A DNA stretch of 63,879 bases from Oceanobacillus massiliensis str. N'diop (GTDB lineage: Bacteria; Bacillota; Bacilli; Bacillales; Amphibacillaceae), in NCBI RefSeq assembly GCF_000285495.1, contig NZ_HE610976.1, positions 229,438 to 293,316 of the forward strand, written 5' to 3'. Under the pieces are notes generated by a model that saw only the letters and a program-made list of their open reading frames with translations, was not told the origin of the DNA and ran no database searches. Of the stretch, positions 15,612 to 25,055 are shown in pieces; position 1 is the stretch's first letter; each line of letters opens with the position of its first letter. The position numbers and the translations under genes were made by a program.

Positions 15612-15836
15612 CGATTCCACCTCCCAATTTATCGTGCGTATTACCAATCTAAATTTTCAGTTAATTTATTCTACATGAATTCACATATAATTACAAGAGC
15701 GATTTTTTTAAGCGCTGCACTCATTTAAATTCTTATTAGAGAAATCTTCAAATCTCAGCATACAATCAGATTTGTATGGATAGAATTTGTTTACCATGAT
15801 TGACATACTCGAAATATAATCTAAATATAGAAATTT

Positions 15837-16196
15837 TCATTCTATATCATCCGCTTTTAATTCCTCTTCCGTAAATACACGTGACCTTGTCAGAAACCGC
15901 TTCCCCTCCGGACCTTCCAGGGAGAACATCCCGCCTCTCCCCTTTACTGCATCGATAATCAGCTGTGTATGTTTCCAATACTCATATTGATCTTTGGAAA
16001 TATAAAACGGAGTTCCCCCTATTTCTCCAAGCAGTATGTCTGATTCACCGGTCCGAAATTCATCTCTTGGGTAGCACATTGGTGAGCTGCCGTCACAGCA
16101 GCCACCAGACTGATGAAACATTAGCGGCCCATGCGCTGCCTTCAAGTTCTCTATTAATGTCAGTGCCGCTTCAGTCGCCTTCACACGTTCAGCCAT
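15837..16196 (-). CDS. DUF779 family protein
   Basis: 119-aa DUF779 protein with the characteristic GGCCDGSSPMC cysteine cluster at residues ~31-41, and PFYISKDQYEYWKHTQLIID in the second half. The cysteines suggest metal binding. DUF779 genes are habitually next to aldehyde dehydrogenases, as here: it begins 15 nt after the dehydrogenase gene on the same strand with an AAGGGTG site. It probably supports that enzyme, for example as a maturation or redox partner, but this is unproven. Confidence 0.88.
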   Translation of the reverse strand: MAERVKATEAALTLIENLKAAHGPLMFHQSGGCCDGSSPMCYPRDEFRTGESDILLGEIGGTPFYISKDQYEYWKHTQLIIDAVKGRGGMFSLEGPEGKRFLTRSRVFTEEELKADDIE

Positions 16197-16211
16197 TTGT
16201 CACACCCTTTC

Positions 16212-17732
16212 TTAGAACAATCCTGCTGCTCCCTCGCTATAGCTAATCAGCAGATTCTTTGTCTGCTGATAATGACCAAGCATCATCAAATGATTTTCTC
16301 TGCCAATACCAGACTTCTTATAGCCGCCGAATGCTGCATGTGCCGGATATTGATGATAGCAGTTGGTCCATACACGGCCAGCCTGGATTCCCCTTCCGAA
16401 TCGGTAAGCCGTGTTGATATTACGAGTCCAGATTCCTGCACCTAGACCATATAGGGTGTCATTTGCAATTTCCATTGCTTCCTCTTTATCTTTAAACGTT
16501 GTTACAGAAAGGACTGGACCAAAGATTTCTTCTTGGAAAATGCGCATCTTATTATCGCCTTTAAAGATTGTCGGCTCTACATAATAGCCACTTTCCAGCT
16601 CATCCTCCAGTTTATTGACATTACCGCCGACTATTACTTCGGCACCCTCCTGTTTGCCGATATCCAAATAGGATTTGATTTTTTCCATTTGTTCCTCGGA
16701 AGCTTGAGCCCCCATCATTGTTTCTGTATCAAGCGGATGGCCAATTTTGATTTGATTGACACGCTCGATTGCCTTATCCATAAATTTGTCGTAAATCGAT
16801 TCATGGACAAGGGCACGGGACGGACAGGTACAAACTTCCCCTTGATTGAGAGCGAACATAACCATTCCTTCAATTGCTTTGTCCAGGAATCCGTCCTCTT
16901 CATCCATTACATCTTCAAAAAAGATATTTGGCGATTTTCCTCCAAGCTCTAATGTCACTGGTATGATATTTTCCGAGGCATATTGCATGATTAAACGTCC
17001 GGTCGTTGTTTCACCCGTAAAGGCAATTTTCGAAATCCGGCTGTTTGATGCAAGGGGCTTACCAGCTTCCACACCAAAGCCATTTACAATATTGATTACT
17101 CCTGGAGGAAGCAAGTCTTTTATTTGTTCTATCAGGACATGGATCGAGGCTGGTGTCTGTTCTGCTGGTTTCAGTACCACACAGTTACCCGCAGCAAGAG
17201 CCGGCGCCAATTTCCATACAGCCATTAAAATAGGGAAATTCCACGGTATTATTTGCCCTACAACCCCAAGCGGTTCATGAAAGTGGTAGGCAACCGTATC
17301 ATGGTCGATCTGGCTGATTCCACCTTCTTGTGCCCGAATAACTCCCGCAAAATATCGAAAATGATCAACCGCCAATGGCATATCCGCAGCCAATGTTTCT
17401 CTGACAGCTTTTCCATTATCCCAGGTCTCTGCAACGGCCAGCATCTCCAGGTTCTCTTCCAGACGGTCAGCTATTTTATTCAATATGACTGACCTTTCTG
17501 TGACAGATGTTTTGCCCCACTCCTCCTTAGCTGCATGCGCTGCATCCAGGGCAGCCTCGACATCCTCCTTGGTAGACCTGGCAACTTCACAGAAAACCTT
17601 GCCTGTTACAGGGCTGACATTTTCAAAGTATTTTCCATTTGCAGGGGGGCGATATTCACCACCAATAAAATTATCATATCTTTCTTTAAAGTGTACTAGT
17701 GCTCCTTCAGTATTTGGGTTGGCATACCTCAT
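16212..17732 (-). CDS. NAD-dependent aldehyde dehydrogenase (ExaC/AldB-like)
   Basis: 506-aa ALDH-superfamily enzyme oxidising an aldehyde to the acid with NAD(P)+. The catalytic Cys301 is in [11 protein letters not shown] and the general base Glu262 in LELGGKSPN. The cofactor-site motifs are IPWNFPILM and FTGETTTGR. The pairing with DUF779 and the N-terminal [11 protein letters not shown] fit the ExaC/acetaldehyde dehydrogenase branch. A GAGGAGG site precedes the ATG. A cre box lies about 23 nt upstream, so CcpA-mediated repression on preferred sugars is likely. The physiological substrate, probably acetaldehyde or another short aldehyde, is inferred. Confidence 0.92.
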   Translation of the reverse strand: MRYANPNTEGALVHFKERYDNFIGGEYRPPANGKYFENVSPVTGKVFCEVARSTKEDVEAALDAAHAAKEEWGKTSVTERSVILNKIADRLEENLEMLAVAETWDNGKAVRETLAADMPLAVDHFRYFAGVIRAQEGGISQIDHDTVAYHFHEPLGVVGQIIPWNFPILMAVWKLAPALAAGNCVVLKPAEQTPASIHVLIEQIKDLLPPGVINIVNGFGVEAGKPLASNSRISKIAFTGETTTGRLIMQYASENIIPVTLELGGKSPNIFFEDVMDEEDGFLDKAIEGMVMFALNQGEVCTCPSRALVHESIYDKFMDKAIERVNQIKIGHPLDTETMMGAQASEEQMEKIKSYLDIGKQEGAEVIVGGNVNKLEDELESGYYVEPTIFKGDNKMRIFQEEIFGPVLSVTTFKDKEEAMEIANDTLYGLGAGIWTRNINTAYRFGRGIQAGRVWTNCYHQYPAHAAFGGYKKSGIGRENHLMMLGHYQQTKNLLISYSEGAAGLF

Positions 17733-17754
17733 TAAATAAATTCCTCCTCTTTAT

Positions 17755-17768
17755 TGTAAGCGATTACA
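17755..17768. promoter_or_regulatory. CcpA cre box upstream of the aldehyde dehydrogenase
   Basis: TGTAAGCGATTACA matches the cre consensus TGWAANCGNTNWCA at every position. It lies between the gene start (17732) and a candidate promoter. Confidence 0.85.
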
Positions 17769-17810
17769 ATTAATTGATGAAGAACTTGGTGTCCGTCACT
17801 CTAGTTTTAG

Positions 17811-17840
17811 AGTATAACAAAATAAGTTTAATTATTCCAA
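17811..17840 (-). promoter_or_regulatory. Candidate SigA promoter for the dehydrogenase operon
   Basis: Minus-strand TTGGAA (17840-17835), 18 nt, TATACT (17816-17811). The downstream cre box would act as a roadblock or block initiation. Confidence 0.5.
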
Positions 17841-17918
17841 TAATTAAAACACAACAAATGAAGGTTTGGAGGATTAGTCGAGAGCCTTGCCATGCAGTAA
17901 ATGCTTCAAAACATATTT

Positions 17919-17954
17919 AAAAACCCCTGACCAAAATCGGCTCAGAGGTTTTTT
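17919..17954 (-). terminator. Terminator downstream of the YdjO-like gene
   Basis: AAAACCCCTGA / CTCAGAGGTTTT hairpin with A-rich and T-rich flanks, so it can work in both directions. On the minus strand it ends transcripts coming through 18061 and the inverted repeat beside it. Confidence 0.7.
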
Positions 17955-18044
17955 AAGCTGAAGCTATAAGAAAAAACGCTGGATTCCCAACGTTCGAATA
18001 CTTGCATGTATTGTACTATGATTTCATAAGAATAGCTTCAGCTT
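17955..18044. repeat. Long-range inverted repeat
   Basis: A perfect 13-bp inverted repeat, AAGCTGAAGCTAT (17955-17967) and ATAGCTTCAGCTT (18032-18044), encloses 64 nt. The interior contains a smaller hairpin (AATAC / GTATT). It lies between the YdjO-like stop and a terminator, so it could be a structured 3' UTR, a small RNA or a miniature element. Confidence 0.55.
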
Positions 18045-18060
18045 TTTAGAGATACTATTT

Positions 18061-18243
18061 CTACTTCATCTCCGGAATAACTCGAACTTCTCGTTCCATC
18101 GTTGAATTGCATAATGGACATGCAGGCTCTTCGTTGAAGCTGTATGATTCCCTCATCCAGCCCTGGCAATCATCACTCGTACATGACCATACATTGGTTT
18201 CCACTTCAGGAACCGGTTCCTTTGGTCCTCTAGAAAATGACAT
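18061..18243 (-). CDS. YdjO-like cold-inducible zinc-ribbon protein
   Basis: 60-aa protein with two CxxC-type pairs, WSCTSDDCQGWMR and ACPLC, typical of the YdjO family (cold-inducible, found in Bacillaceae). The start is ATG 18243 with an AAAGGGGAT site; the longer frame of 78 codons has no support upstream. The four cysteines probably bind one zinc. Function in the family is not known beyond cold induction in B. subtilis. Confidence 0.82.
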   Translation of the reverse strand: MSFSRGPKEPVPEVETNVWSCTSDDCQGWMRESYSFNEEPACPLCNSTMEREVRVIPEMK

Positions 18244-18322
18244 AATAGCATCCCCTTTCCTTCTACACTTTTTATTATACTCCTTTTTCAGCGACAATGT
18301 AAGGGCATGCCGCCCTGATTTA

Positions 18323-19198
18323 TCATATCTGCTTCACGAGGTTTTCAAAAACATCCAATGCCTTTGGGTGGAATTCATGGTAGTTTTTGATAATAGAAAA
18401 TTTTCGCTGAATTGGTGTGCCATCGACCGAAAGCTTTTGGATTCTTCCTAGTTCGATCTCCTTTGCAAATGTAAGGCTAGAAAGCAAGCTAATGCCCAAT
18501 CCGGACTCAACGCCCTCTTTAATCGTCTGCGTACTTCCAAATGTCAGCATTCGTTTTGGCTTTATATGATGCATGTCCAGAAAGTCCTCGACTACTTTGC
18601 GGGTTCCCGAGCCTTCCTCACGTATAATCCAGGTTTCTTTCTCCAAATCTTCTATCGATGCTTGCCCATCTATCTGTAAGGATGTACCTTCCCCTGCAAT
18701 AATATACATTTGATCGGATGCAAACTGCTCCTCTGAAAATTGATGATGAGAGTAGTTACCTTCAATAAGTCCAATATCAATTTCATGGTGCAATAGCTTT
18801 GTACCAATTTCATCCGTATTGCCGATGGTTATTTCCGGTACGATTTGCGGGTATCTTTCCTGTAGTCTAGCTAGTATTTTTGGGAGAAGATATTCTCCGA
18901 TTGTATAGCTTGCACCTATTTTCAGTTCACCACTTGGGTCATTTTTTAAATCCGATACAAGTATTTGCATTTGATCATAATTCCTTAGTATCTCCTGAGC
19001 ATACTTATAAACGATTTCACCCGCTTTGTTCATCTCTACGAATTTATTGCTTCGCTCGAGAAGACGGACACCGAGCTCCTTTTCTAAAGATGCAATATAC
19101 TGACTGACTGCCGGCTGTGACATATGCAATGCCTCTGCCGTTCGCGAAAAGCTCTTACGCTCAGCCACTTCCCTAAACACAACAAGATGCTGATCCAT
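18323..19198 (-). CDS. LysR-family regulator
   Basis: 291-aa LysR-type regulator. The N-terminal winged helix is at residues 1-60 (FREVAERKSFSRTAEALHMS, QPAVSQYIASLEKEL), followed by a periplasmic-binding-like effector domain (~90-290). It resembles the CysL/YeiE group, which responds to sulfur-related effectors. It is divergent from a YeiH-family exporter gene 322 nt away, an arrangement shared with E. coli yeiE-yeiH, so that exporter is the likely target. The effector is not evident from sequence. Confidence 0.88.
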   Translation of the reverse strand: MDQHLVVFREVAERKSFSRTAEALHMSQPAVSQYIASLEKELGVRLLERSNKFVEMNKAGEIVYKYAQEILRNYDQMQILVSDLKNDPSGELKIGASYTIGEYLLPKILARLQERYPQIVPEITIGNTDEIGTKLLHHEIDIGLIEGNYSHHQFSEEQFASDQMYIIAGEGTSLQIDGQASIEDLEKETWIIREEGSGTRKVVEDFLDMHHIKPKRMLTFGSTQTIKEGVESGLGISLLSSLTFAKEIELGRIQKLSVDGTPIQRKFSIIKNYHEFHPKALDVFENLVKQI

Positions 19199-19520
19199 CC
19201 CTATCCCCCCTGGTGCCTGTCACTTCCCGAATTTTGTCGAATAATTTTATGAGCTATTCAAGCTTTGCTGGCGTTTTATGTTGGTTTCTGTTGCCTGAAG
19301 CCAGCTGTTCCCGGCTTCCATATACCATCAGTAAACTGCACTATCCTTGGTGCTATTATCTTCTACTGTACTGGAATGTTTGAGTCCAAACACGCTTAGC
19401 AAAAGTCTTTATACTTTCGTTAATAAGATTATCTTATCATAACTATTATAATAATTTATTTTTCTTATGGCAAAACTGAACTTATACTAAGTTATAGACT
19501 TTTAAAGAGGAGAATTATAT
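19199..19520. other. Divergent intergenic region
   Basis: 322-nt gap. It starts with one copy of the dispersed REP-like motif (GCCTGTCACTTCCCGAATTT, 19214-19233) and then AT-rich DNA likely to hold the LysR operator and both promoters. No T-N11-A site stands out enough to name. Confidence 0.4.
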
Positions 19521-20549
19521 ATGAGCGTGTTGAGCGTGTTGACTAAAAGACTCGACGATTGGAAAAAGCAGTTAGCTGGCATTGGCTTCACCTTTGTTTT
19601 TTCACTGCTGGGATACGTACTATCATGTCTTCCCGGCCTAAGTCATATCGGGCCGCTTGCCTGTGCTATTTTGCTTGCTGTCGCCTACCGGCAGCTGTTT
19701 GGATATCCTGAGTTTTTCCGCAAGGGGATTGAATTCTCATCGAAATACTTATTACGATTCGCTATTATTTTATATGGATTGAAGCTTAATATCGATGTCA
19801 TCTTCCAGGATGGGATCGGTCTGCTGTTAAAGAGTGCTGTAACAATTGCTGTTGCCATCCTATTGACAATCTATTTGTCCAAATTGTTTAAAGCAAACTC
19901 TCAAATCGCTTTGCTTCTAGGGATTGGAACAGGTGTATGCGGTGCAGCAGCAATCGCAGCAGTTGCACCAATTGTAAAGGCAAAAGACGATGATACTGCT
20001 ATAAGTGTTGGAATCATCGCGCTAGCAGGGACAATTTTCTCCATTATCTATGCGCTGCTATTTCCTTTTTTACCAATAACAGATATTCAGTACGGCATAT
20101 GGTCTGGACTCAGTCTGCATGAACTTGCACATGTTGCACTGGCTGCAGAGCCGGCTGGAGAAGAGGCGTTGGCGATGGCGCTGCTCGCCAAGCTAGGTCG
20201 CGTGTTTTTGCTTGTACCATTATGTTTTATCTTAATCTACTGGATGAGGAATCGGAAGTCTGTAGATGAAGCAGGTAATACGAACGTGAAATTCCCAATG
20301 TTTCTGCTTGGATTTATTGCGATGAGCTTATTCGGCAGCTATATATTGGGAGACATGATACCTGTAACGGATGGAGTTATGGAGATAATTAGCTTTAAAA
20401 CTACCTTTATCCTTACCTCTGCCATGGTCGGACTAGGACTGAATGTCAGTATGAAGGACATGAAGGATAAAGCGCTGCGGCCACTGTTTGCCATGCTGCT
20501 TGCATCGGTATTTGTTTCTGTCTTCATGTATTGGATTTCAGGCATATAA
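19521..20549 (+). CDS. YeiH/UPF0324 family membrane exporter
   Basis: 342-aa polytopic protein with about ten hydrophobic segments, of the UPF0324 (YeiH, putative sulfate exporter) family. Typical motifs are the G-rich stretch LLLGIGTGVCGAAAIAAVAP and LHELAHVALAAEPAGEEA in the middle, and TSAMVGLGLN near the end. AAAGAGGAG site upstream. Substrate is unproven; the family has been linked to sulfate/sulfite or organosulfonate export. Controlled probably by the divergent LysR regulator. Terminated by a hairpin made from a REP-like repeat. Confidence 0.88.
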   Translation: MSVLSVLTKRLDDWKKQLAGIGFTFVFSLLGYVLSCLPGLSHIGPLACAILLAVAYRQLFGYPEFFRKGIEFSSKYLLRFAIILYGLKLNIDVIFQDGIGLLLKSAVTIAVAILLTIYLSKLFKANSQIALLLGIGTGVCGAAAIAAVAPIVKAKDDDTAISVGIIALAGTIFSIIYALLFPFLPITDIQYGIWSGLSLHELAHVALAAEPAGEEALAMALLAKLGRVFLLVPLCFILIYWMRNRKSVDEAGNTNVKFPMFLLGFIAMSLFGSYILGDMIPVTDGVMEIISFKTTFILTSAMVGLGLNVSMKDMKDKALRPLFAMLLASVFVSVFMYWISGI

Positions 20550-20640
20550 ATAATGACAGATACATTACTGAAAAAAGCTATCAAGTTGGCACCGAATCCG
20601 TATTGCGGTTTGCTAAAGCATACTTTCGACAAAATACAAC

Positions 20641-20682
20641 AAAAACCGGGAAGTGACAGGCACCTATCACTTTCCGGTTTTT
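20641..20682. terminator. Bidirectional terminator built on a REP-like repeat
   Basis: AAAAACCGGGAAGTGA / TCACTTTCCGGTTTTT hairpin with a 10-nt loop. The left arm and loop contain GGGAAGTGACAGGCACC, the motif that recurs at 19.2, 31.7 and 52.8 kb. It separates convergent genes ending at 20549 and 20688. Confidence 0.8.
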
Positions 20683-20687
20683 GCTGG

Positions 20688-21425
20688 TTATAGGACGTAT
20701 TTTTCGATTGCCTTTGCTACACCATCATTATTGTTGGTCTCTGTTGTATGATCGGCAACCTGCTTGATTGCTTCCTGGGCATTGCCCATTGCTACACCTA
20801 TTCCTGCCTCTTGAATCATTTTAATATCATTAAGGCTATCCCCGACGGCCATGACATTTTCCATCGTTATTCCAATTTTGTCGCATAGGAACTTCAATGC
20901 TTTAGCCTTGCTTACCCCTTTTGGGTTGGCCTCAACATTAGTTGGCAGGGAGTTGGTGAGTTCCAGCTCTTTATAGCGTGAAAGCTCTTTAACCATAATA
21001 TCAAGTTTTTGTTCATCTGTTGATTCACATCCGAATTTCAACCATTCATAGTCGTAAAAATTCTCGGGAATATCATCGCGGAATACACCACTTGTTGAAA
21101 TCATCCACATATTGACACCTACCTGGGTACCAAGGTTATATAGTTTTTCAATCAATGCCGTTTCTAGTAAATGCTGATCCAGCAATTCTTTTTCGACAGT
21201 CCAAATTTGACCGCCATTCGCCGTAACGAGATAGGATTGTAATTTCAATTCCTCTGCATAAGGATAACAGGTCCGGAAGTCACGTCCTGTACTTAAAACT
21301 ACATGTATCCCCTTCGCTAGCGACTGCTCAATCGCCTGCTGTGTACGCACCGTTACCTCATGCGCACTTGTCAATAATGTCCCATCCATATCGAGTGCAA
21401 TAAGCTTAACATTATGTTCTGTCAT
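20688..21425 (-). CDS. Cof-type HAD phosphatase
   Basis: 245-aa HAD-superfamily hydrolase of the Cof/YidA class. The catalytic motif is LIALDMDGTLL near the N-terminus, followed by motif II VLSTGR, a C2B cap domain, a lysine in motif III (~170-175), and motif IV AVGDSLNDIKMI. Such enzymes dephosphorylate sugar phosphates or flavin/PLP-type cofactors; the substrate cannot be chosen. ATG 21425 has an AAAAGGAG site and overlaps the preceding MFS gene by 14 nt, so the two are coupled. Confidence 0.88.
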   Translation of the reverse strand: MTEHNVKLIALDMDGTLLTSAHEVTVRTQQAIEQSLAKGIHVVLSTGRDFRTCYPYAEELKLQSYLVTANGGQIWTVEKELLDQHLLETALIEKLYNLGTQVGVNMWMISTSGVFRDDIPENFYDYEWLKFGCESTDEQKLDIMVKELSRYKELELTNSLPTNVEANPKGVSKAKALKFLCDKIGITMENVMAVGDSLNDIKMIQEAGIGVAMGNAQEAIKQVADHTTETNNNDGVAKAIEKYVL

Positions 21426-22620
21426 ACGTATGCTCCTTTTCCATATGTATTTGTTTTTCCTTGACCACCTGTCTGTCATAAACCTTTGTCGTTATAAACG
21501 GAATCACCAGGATGATCAACAGGATGATAAATAGCAGATCCATATTATAAAAGTCCACGATAAACCCGCCAAGTACCGGGCCAATCATTCTGCCAACGGA
21601 AGCAATGCTGTTTACAATTCCTTGATAAAAGCCAACCCGGCCGCGCGGAGCCAGTTCATTTGCCAGTGTAGGAATCGCTGGCCACACGAGAATTTCTCCT
21701 AACGTAAGAATTACCATCGATGCAGCAAACATTGTAAAATTCTCTGCAAACATCCCTATGGCAAAAGAGATCATCAGAATTACCATTCCAATATAGATAT
21801 GCTGTTTCGGTGAAGCAACTCTATCTGTAAACCATTTTAACAAAGGTTGGGCCAGAAAGATAAGAAAACCATTTATCGCCCATAAAGAACTATACTGTTC
21901 CAATGGAATTCCAATGGTCTGCGTATGGGAAGCAATCGTAGATCCCCATTGACTATAGGCACACCAAATCAATAGAAAACCACTGCACAGAATAAGCAAT
22001 GCCTTGAATGCAGATTTGTTTTGAATCTTCGCTCTTTGTCCGACAACAGAAGTGACCATTTGAAGATCCTGTGCCTTGTCCATGTCCTTAAATGTCAATA
22101 ATACAATAAGGAAGAAGATAACAAAAACAGCTGCATTTGCAGCAAAAATGTAATCAAAGGATAAACTTGCTATATATCCCCCCATTGATGCTCCAATCGC
22201 AACCCCTAAATTCTGTGCCACGTATACTGCATTATATGCCCTACGTCCTCCCTCAGGCCACAATGAACCAGCCATAGCGAACATGATTGGCCATGTTATT
22301 CCGTTCCCGAATCCAATAATTATAAGCAAAATGGAATAGGCGACAATCCCATGATTAAAGGCAAGGACAATTGCAGCACTCATCGCAATAAAAGTACCTG
22401 CCAGAATTGTCTTATAGGCACTGTATTTATCAAAAAGGGCACCTCCAAGCAGATTACCGACAATGGATGCACCTTGGTTAAACATTAAAATAAACCCGGC
22501 GAAAGCAAGGCTCTTTCCAAGTTCATTATGAATAAAAATTGTATTTAAAGGCCATAAAAAAGAGCCGCCAGTAACCGTAATCGCCGTTGCAATTACAAGC
22601 AGCCAAATTTGTCTGGGCAT
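21412..22620 (-). CDS. MFS transporter
   Basis: 402-aa major facilitator protein with twelve predicted helices. MFS motif A-like sequence GGALFDKYSAYKT lies after helix 2, and LWPEGGRRAYNAVYVAQNLG around helix 4/5 resembles drug:H+ antiporter (YttB-like) sequences. ATG 22620 is used rather than TTG 22629, which leaves no room for a ribosome site. It is translationally coupled to the HAD phosphatase gene. Substrate unknown. Confidence 0.85.
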   Translation of the reverse strand: MPRQIWLLVIATAITVTGGSFLWPLNTIFIHNELGKSLAFAGFILMFNQGASIVGNLLGGALFDKYSAYKTILAGTFIAMSAAIVLAFNHGIVAYSILLIIIGFGNGITWPIMFAMAGSLWPEGGRRAYNAVYVAQNLGVAIGASMGGYIASLSFDYIFAANAAVFVIFFLIVLLTFKDMDKAQDLQMVTSVVGQRAKIQNKSAFKALLILCSGFLLIWCAYSQWGSTIASHTQTIGIPLEQYSSLWAINGFLIFLAQPLLKWFTDRVASPKQHIYIGMVILMISFAIGMFAENFTMFAASMVILTLGEILVWPAIPTLANELAPRGRVGFYQGIVNSIASVGRMIGPVLGGFIVDFYNMDLLFIILLIILVIPFITTKVYDRQVVKEKQIHMEKEHTYDRT

Positions 22621-22846
22621 TATTATCAACTCACTTCATCTATAATCAACTAGGTAATTTTACTCGATTTATCTATCGAAAGCAATTATTCAAACTTGTT
22701 CCAATCTTTCTTGGTTTAAGGTTTATCATCCTACCCTAAAAGATTAGAGGAATGATGGCTAACATGATCAATGGAATAGGTATTTGTTTTAGGAAAAAGA
22801 TAATCAGTTCAATGAATAAGGATTAAACATACTTTTTTCGCCAAAT

Positions 22847-22907
22847 AAAAAATCCGGTTTACCATTCAACATTCTTTAATCAGAATTCGAATTAGTCCAG
22901 ATTTTTC
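22847..22907 (-). terminator. Terminator after the second MFS gene
   Basis: Outer arms AAAAAATCCGGTTT and AGTCCAGATTTTT with an inner imperfect stem (ATTCTTTAAT / AGAATTCG area). It lies in the 360-nt gap between MFS genes, which otherwise shows no gene. Confidence 0.6.
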
Positions 22908-22980
22908 TTTATATAACTTCCATATTCTACAATTATTTCCCACAGATTTGAACATTTTGCCGATGTCATAGCCTATATTA

Positions 22981-24183
22981 TTACATGCTTTTTCTTCTCA
23001 ATCGTTTCTGTATGACGACAACAATGCTTACATAAATCACAGGCAAGATTGTTGCCAATAGCACAACTCCATTCCATCCTGTCTTATTCCATAGCGGCCC
23101 TGCTGCTGAACTTCCTAATGTGACACCAACATAATACGCAACTAAATATAAGCTGGATGCACTGCCTTTATGGTGTGTTGCCTGTTCCGTCACAGATGTT
23201 GCGGTTAATGAATGGGTAGTAAAAAAGCCAAGGCACATGATACATAACCCGGTAATAATCACTTCGATTGATTGGCTGAATGTAAGTAATATTCCGAGGG
23301 ACATCACCACAATCCCCGCCATACGGACTTGCTTCAATCCTAAATTACCTGCCAGCCATCCCGCAAAAGGAGCACCGACTACACCTAGTCCATAGGCAAG
23401 GAAAGTATAGGAAACCGCCTCAAGCGACATGGAAAAAGGCTCTGCCTCAAGATGGAACGGTAAATAGGTCCAAATGGATGTAAATGAATACTGCAGCACA
23501 ACTCCAATGCCAATAATAATAAGAATGATGGGATCCTTTATATGGAATAGCATCCCTTCCATATCCTTCTTGAAAGGCTGCCTGCTTGCTTCAAAGCAGC
23601 TGGACTTCGGCAACGATAAATAGACAACTATTAAAATACCTAATCCAATGGCTGCAAAGACATAGAAAGCCGTTTCCCATGAAAAGTGGTCGGCTAGATA
23701 GCCAGTAATCACCCTTCCCGCCATGCCACCAAGAGCATTGCTGGATATGTATAAGGCTGTTGCAACGCCAACACTACGATGATCGATTTCTTCATTCAAA
23801 TAAGCTAGCGAAGCAGCTGGCAGACCTGCCAATGCAAATCCTTGAATAAAACGCAGCAGGACAATCAGATAAAACGAATCACTGATTGGGATAACGAAAA
23901 AAGGGATAACGGATCCAATCAGCGAAAATTTAATGAAAAATGTTCTGCCAATCCGATCTGAAAGAAAGCCAAGAGTAATTAGCCCGACAATCAGTCCAAT
24001 AATTGTAACCGATAATGTAAGCGTCGATTCAGATACCGTTATATCAAATTCATTTACGAATACCGGCAGAAGCGGCTGTACAACATACATGCTCGCAAAG
24101 ACAAAAAAAGAAGCAAATGCTAAGCTTAATGTTATCTTCCAAAAAGCCAAATCCTTCATACCATATTTTTTGTGCTGCCCCAT
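22981..24183 (-). CDS. MFS transporter, YnfM-like
   Basis: 400-aa twelve-helix major facilitator. Helix 1 contains FASMYVVQPLLPVFVNEF. Motif A (GFLSDRIGRTFFIK) follows helix 2, and LRFIQGFALAGLPAASLAYL is motif B-like. These are typical of the YnfM/arabinose-efflux-like group. It stands as a single gene with its own terminator. Substrate unknown. Confidence 0.84.
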   Translation of the reverse strand: MGQHKKYGMKDLAFWKITLSLAFASFFVFASMYVVQPLLPVFVNEFDITVSESTLTLSVTIIGLIVGLITLGFLSDRIGRTFFIKFSLIGSVIPFFVIPISDSFYLIVLLRFIQGFALAGLPAASLAYLNEEIDHRSVGVATALYISSNALGGMAGRVITGYLADHFSWETAFYVFAAIGLGILIVVYLSLPKSSCFEASRQPFKKDMEGMLFHIKDPIILIIIGIGVVLQYSFTSIWTYLPFHLEAEPFSMSLEAVSYTFLAYGLGVVGAPFAGWLAGNLGLKQVRMAGIVVMSLGILLTFSQSIEVIITGLCIMCLGFFTTHSLTATSVTEQATHHKGSASSLYLVAYYVGVTLGSSAAGPLWNKTGWNGVVLLATILPVIYVSIVVVIQKRLRRKSM

Positions 24184-24574
24184 TACATGACACTTCCCAT
24201 AATAAACTTAAATCGAAATCGTCTACTCTTCCACTATAGCATACTATTTCCGACAGCTCGGAAAAGAGAAAAACCAGATTCTCAAATAACTTGTTTCAGC
24301 GAACTAGACATTATTATCCAGCATTTACTGAAATTCTACATTATTTCCCAGGAAATATGACATCTATTGACTCGTATGACCCTGCAGTAAATGAAGATTT
24401 CCAAAAAACGTTGTCTCATTAATCCATTTACTTTCAACTAAAAAAGCAGAATCCAGCCGCATGCCTTTCAACAAAATGATTTTTTATCGCGGTTGTGAAC
24501 TCGATTTTCATACAAAGAAAAGAGCTTCCCAAAAGTCATTTAAGACATTGGAAAAGCCCTTCAAGTTATACCGC
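24184..24574. other. Gap holding the cheW terminator
   Basis: About 390 nt without a convincing gene. At 24512-24556 an imperfect hairpin (GGGCTTTTCC / GGGAAGCTC in minus-strand sense) followed by TTTTC would end the cheA-cheW transcript. The remainder is AT-rich with nothing recognisable. Confidence 0.5.
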
Positions 24575-25039
24575 TCAATCCTCTAATACTACTTCCCGTA
24601 ATTCATTGGTCTCTTCTAAATCAACGATTCGGTCCAAATCCAATAAGACCAAGAGATTATCGTCCATTTTGGCAACACCTCTCAGGAAGGTTTCTCGAAC
24701 CCCTCCTATCAATTTAGGTGCAGGCTGTATCATATCATGGTCAATATCCTTTACTTCTGTTGCCGCATCAACAATCAGACCAACTTGCATATCCTGTACA
24801 AATACAACTAATATCCGGCTATCCTCTGTAATTTCCGTCCCATCAATCAACAGACGTTCCTTTAAATCGATAATTGGCGTTGTTTCGCCCCGCAGCTCCG
24901 TCACCCCTTTAATAAATTCGGATGTTCTGGGAACTTCGGTAATCTTTTGCAATCGTTCAATTGAAATGACCTGCTGTACTTCAACTCCAAACGATTGATC
25001 CTTCAATTTGAATACAATAAATTTCGTCACTTCTGCCAT
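24575..25039 (-). CDS. cheW: Chemotaxis coupling protein CheW
   Basis: 154-aa single-domain CheW, coupling CheA to chemoreceptors. Typical blocks are FKLKDQSFGVEVQQVISIER, VTELRGETTPIIDLKERL, VGLIVDAATEV and a C-terminal DLDRIVDLEE. It starts 17 nt after cheA on the same strand, with a GGAGG site. In B. subtilis cheA and cheW belong to the large fla/che operon; here they form a compact separate unit with cheX, an MCP and motAB nearby. Confidence 0.95.
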   Translation of the reverse strand: MAEVTKFIVFKLKDQSFGVEVQQVISIERLQKITEVPRTSEFIKGVTELRGETTPIIDLKERLLIDGTEITEDSRILVVFVQDMQVGLIVDAATEVKDIDHDMIQPAPKLIGGVRETFLRGVAKMDDNLLVLLDLDRIVDLEETNELREVVLED

Positions 25040-25055
25040 GTTAGAACCTCCAATT

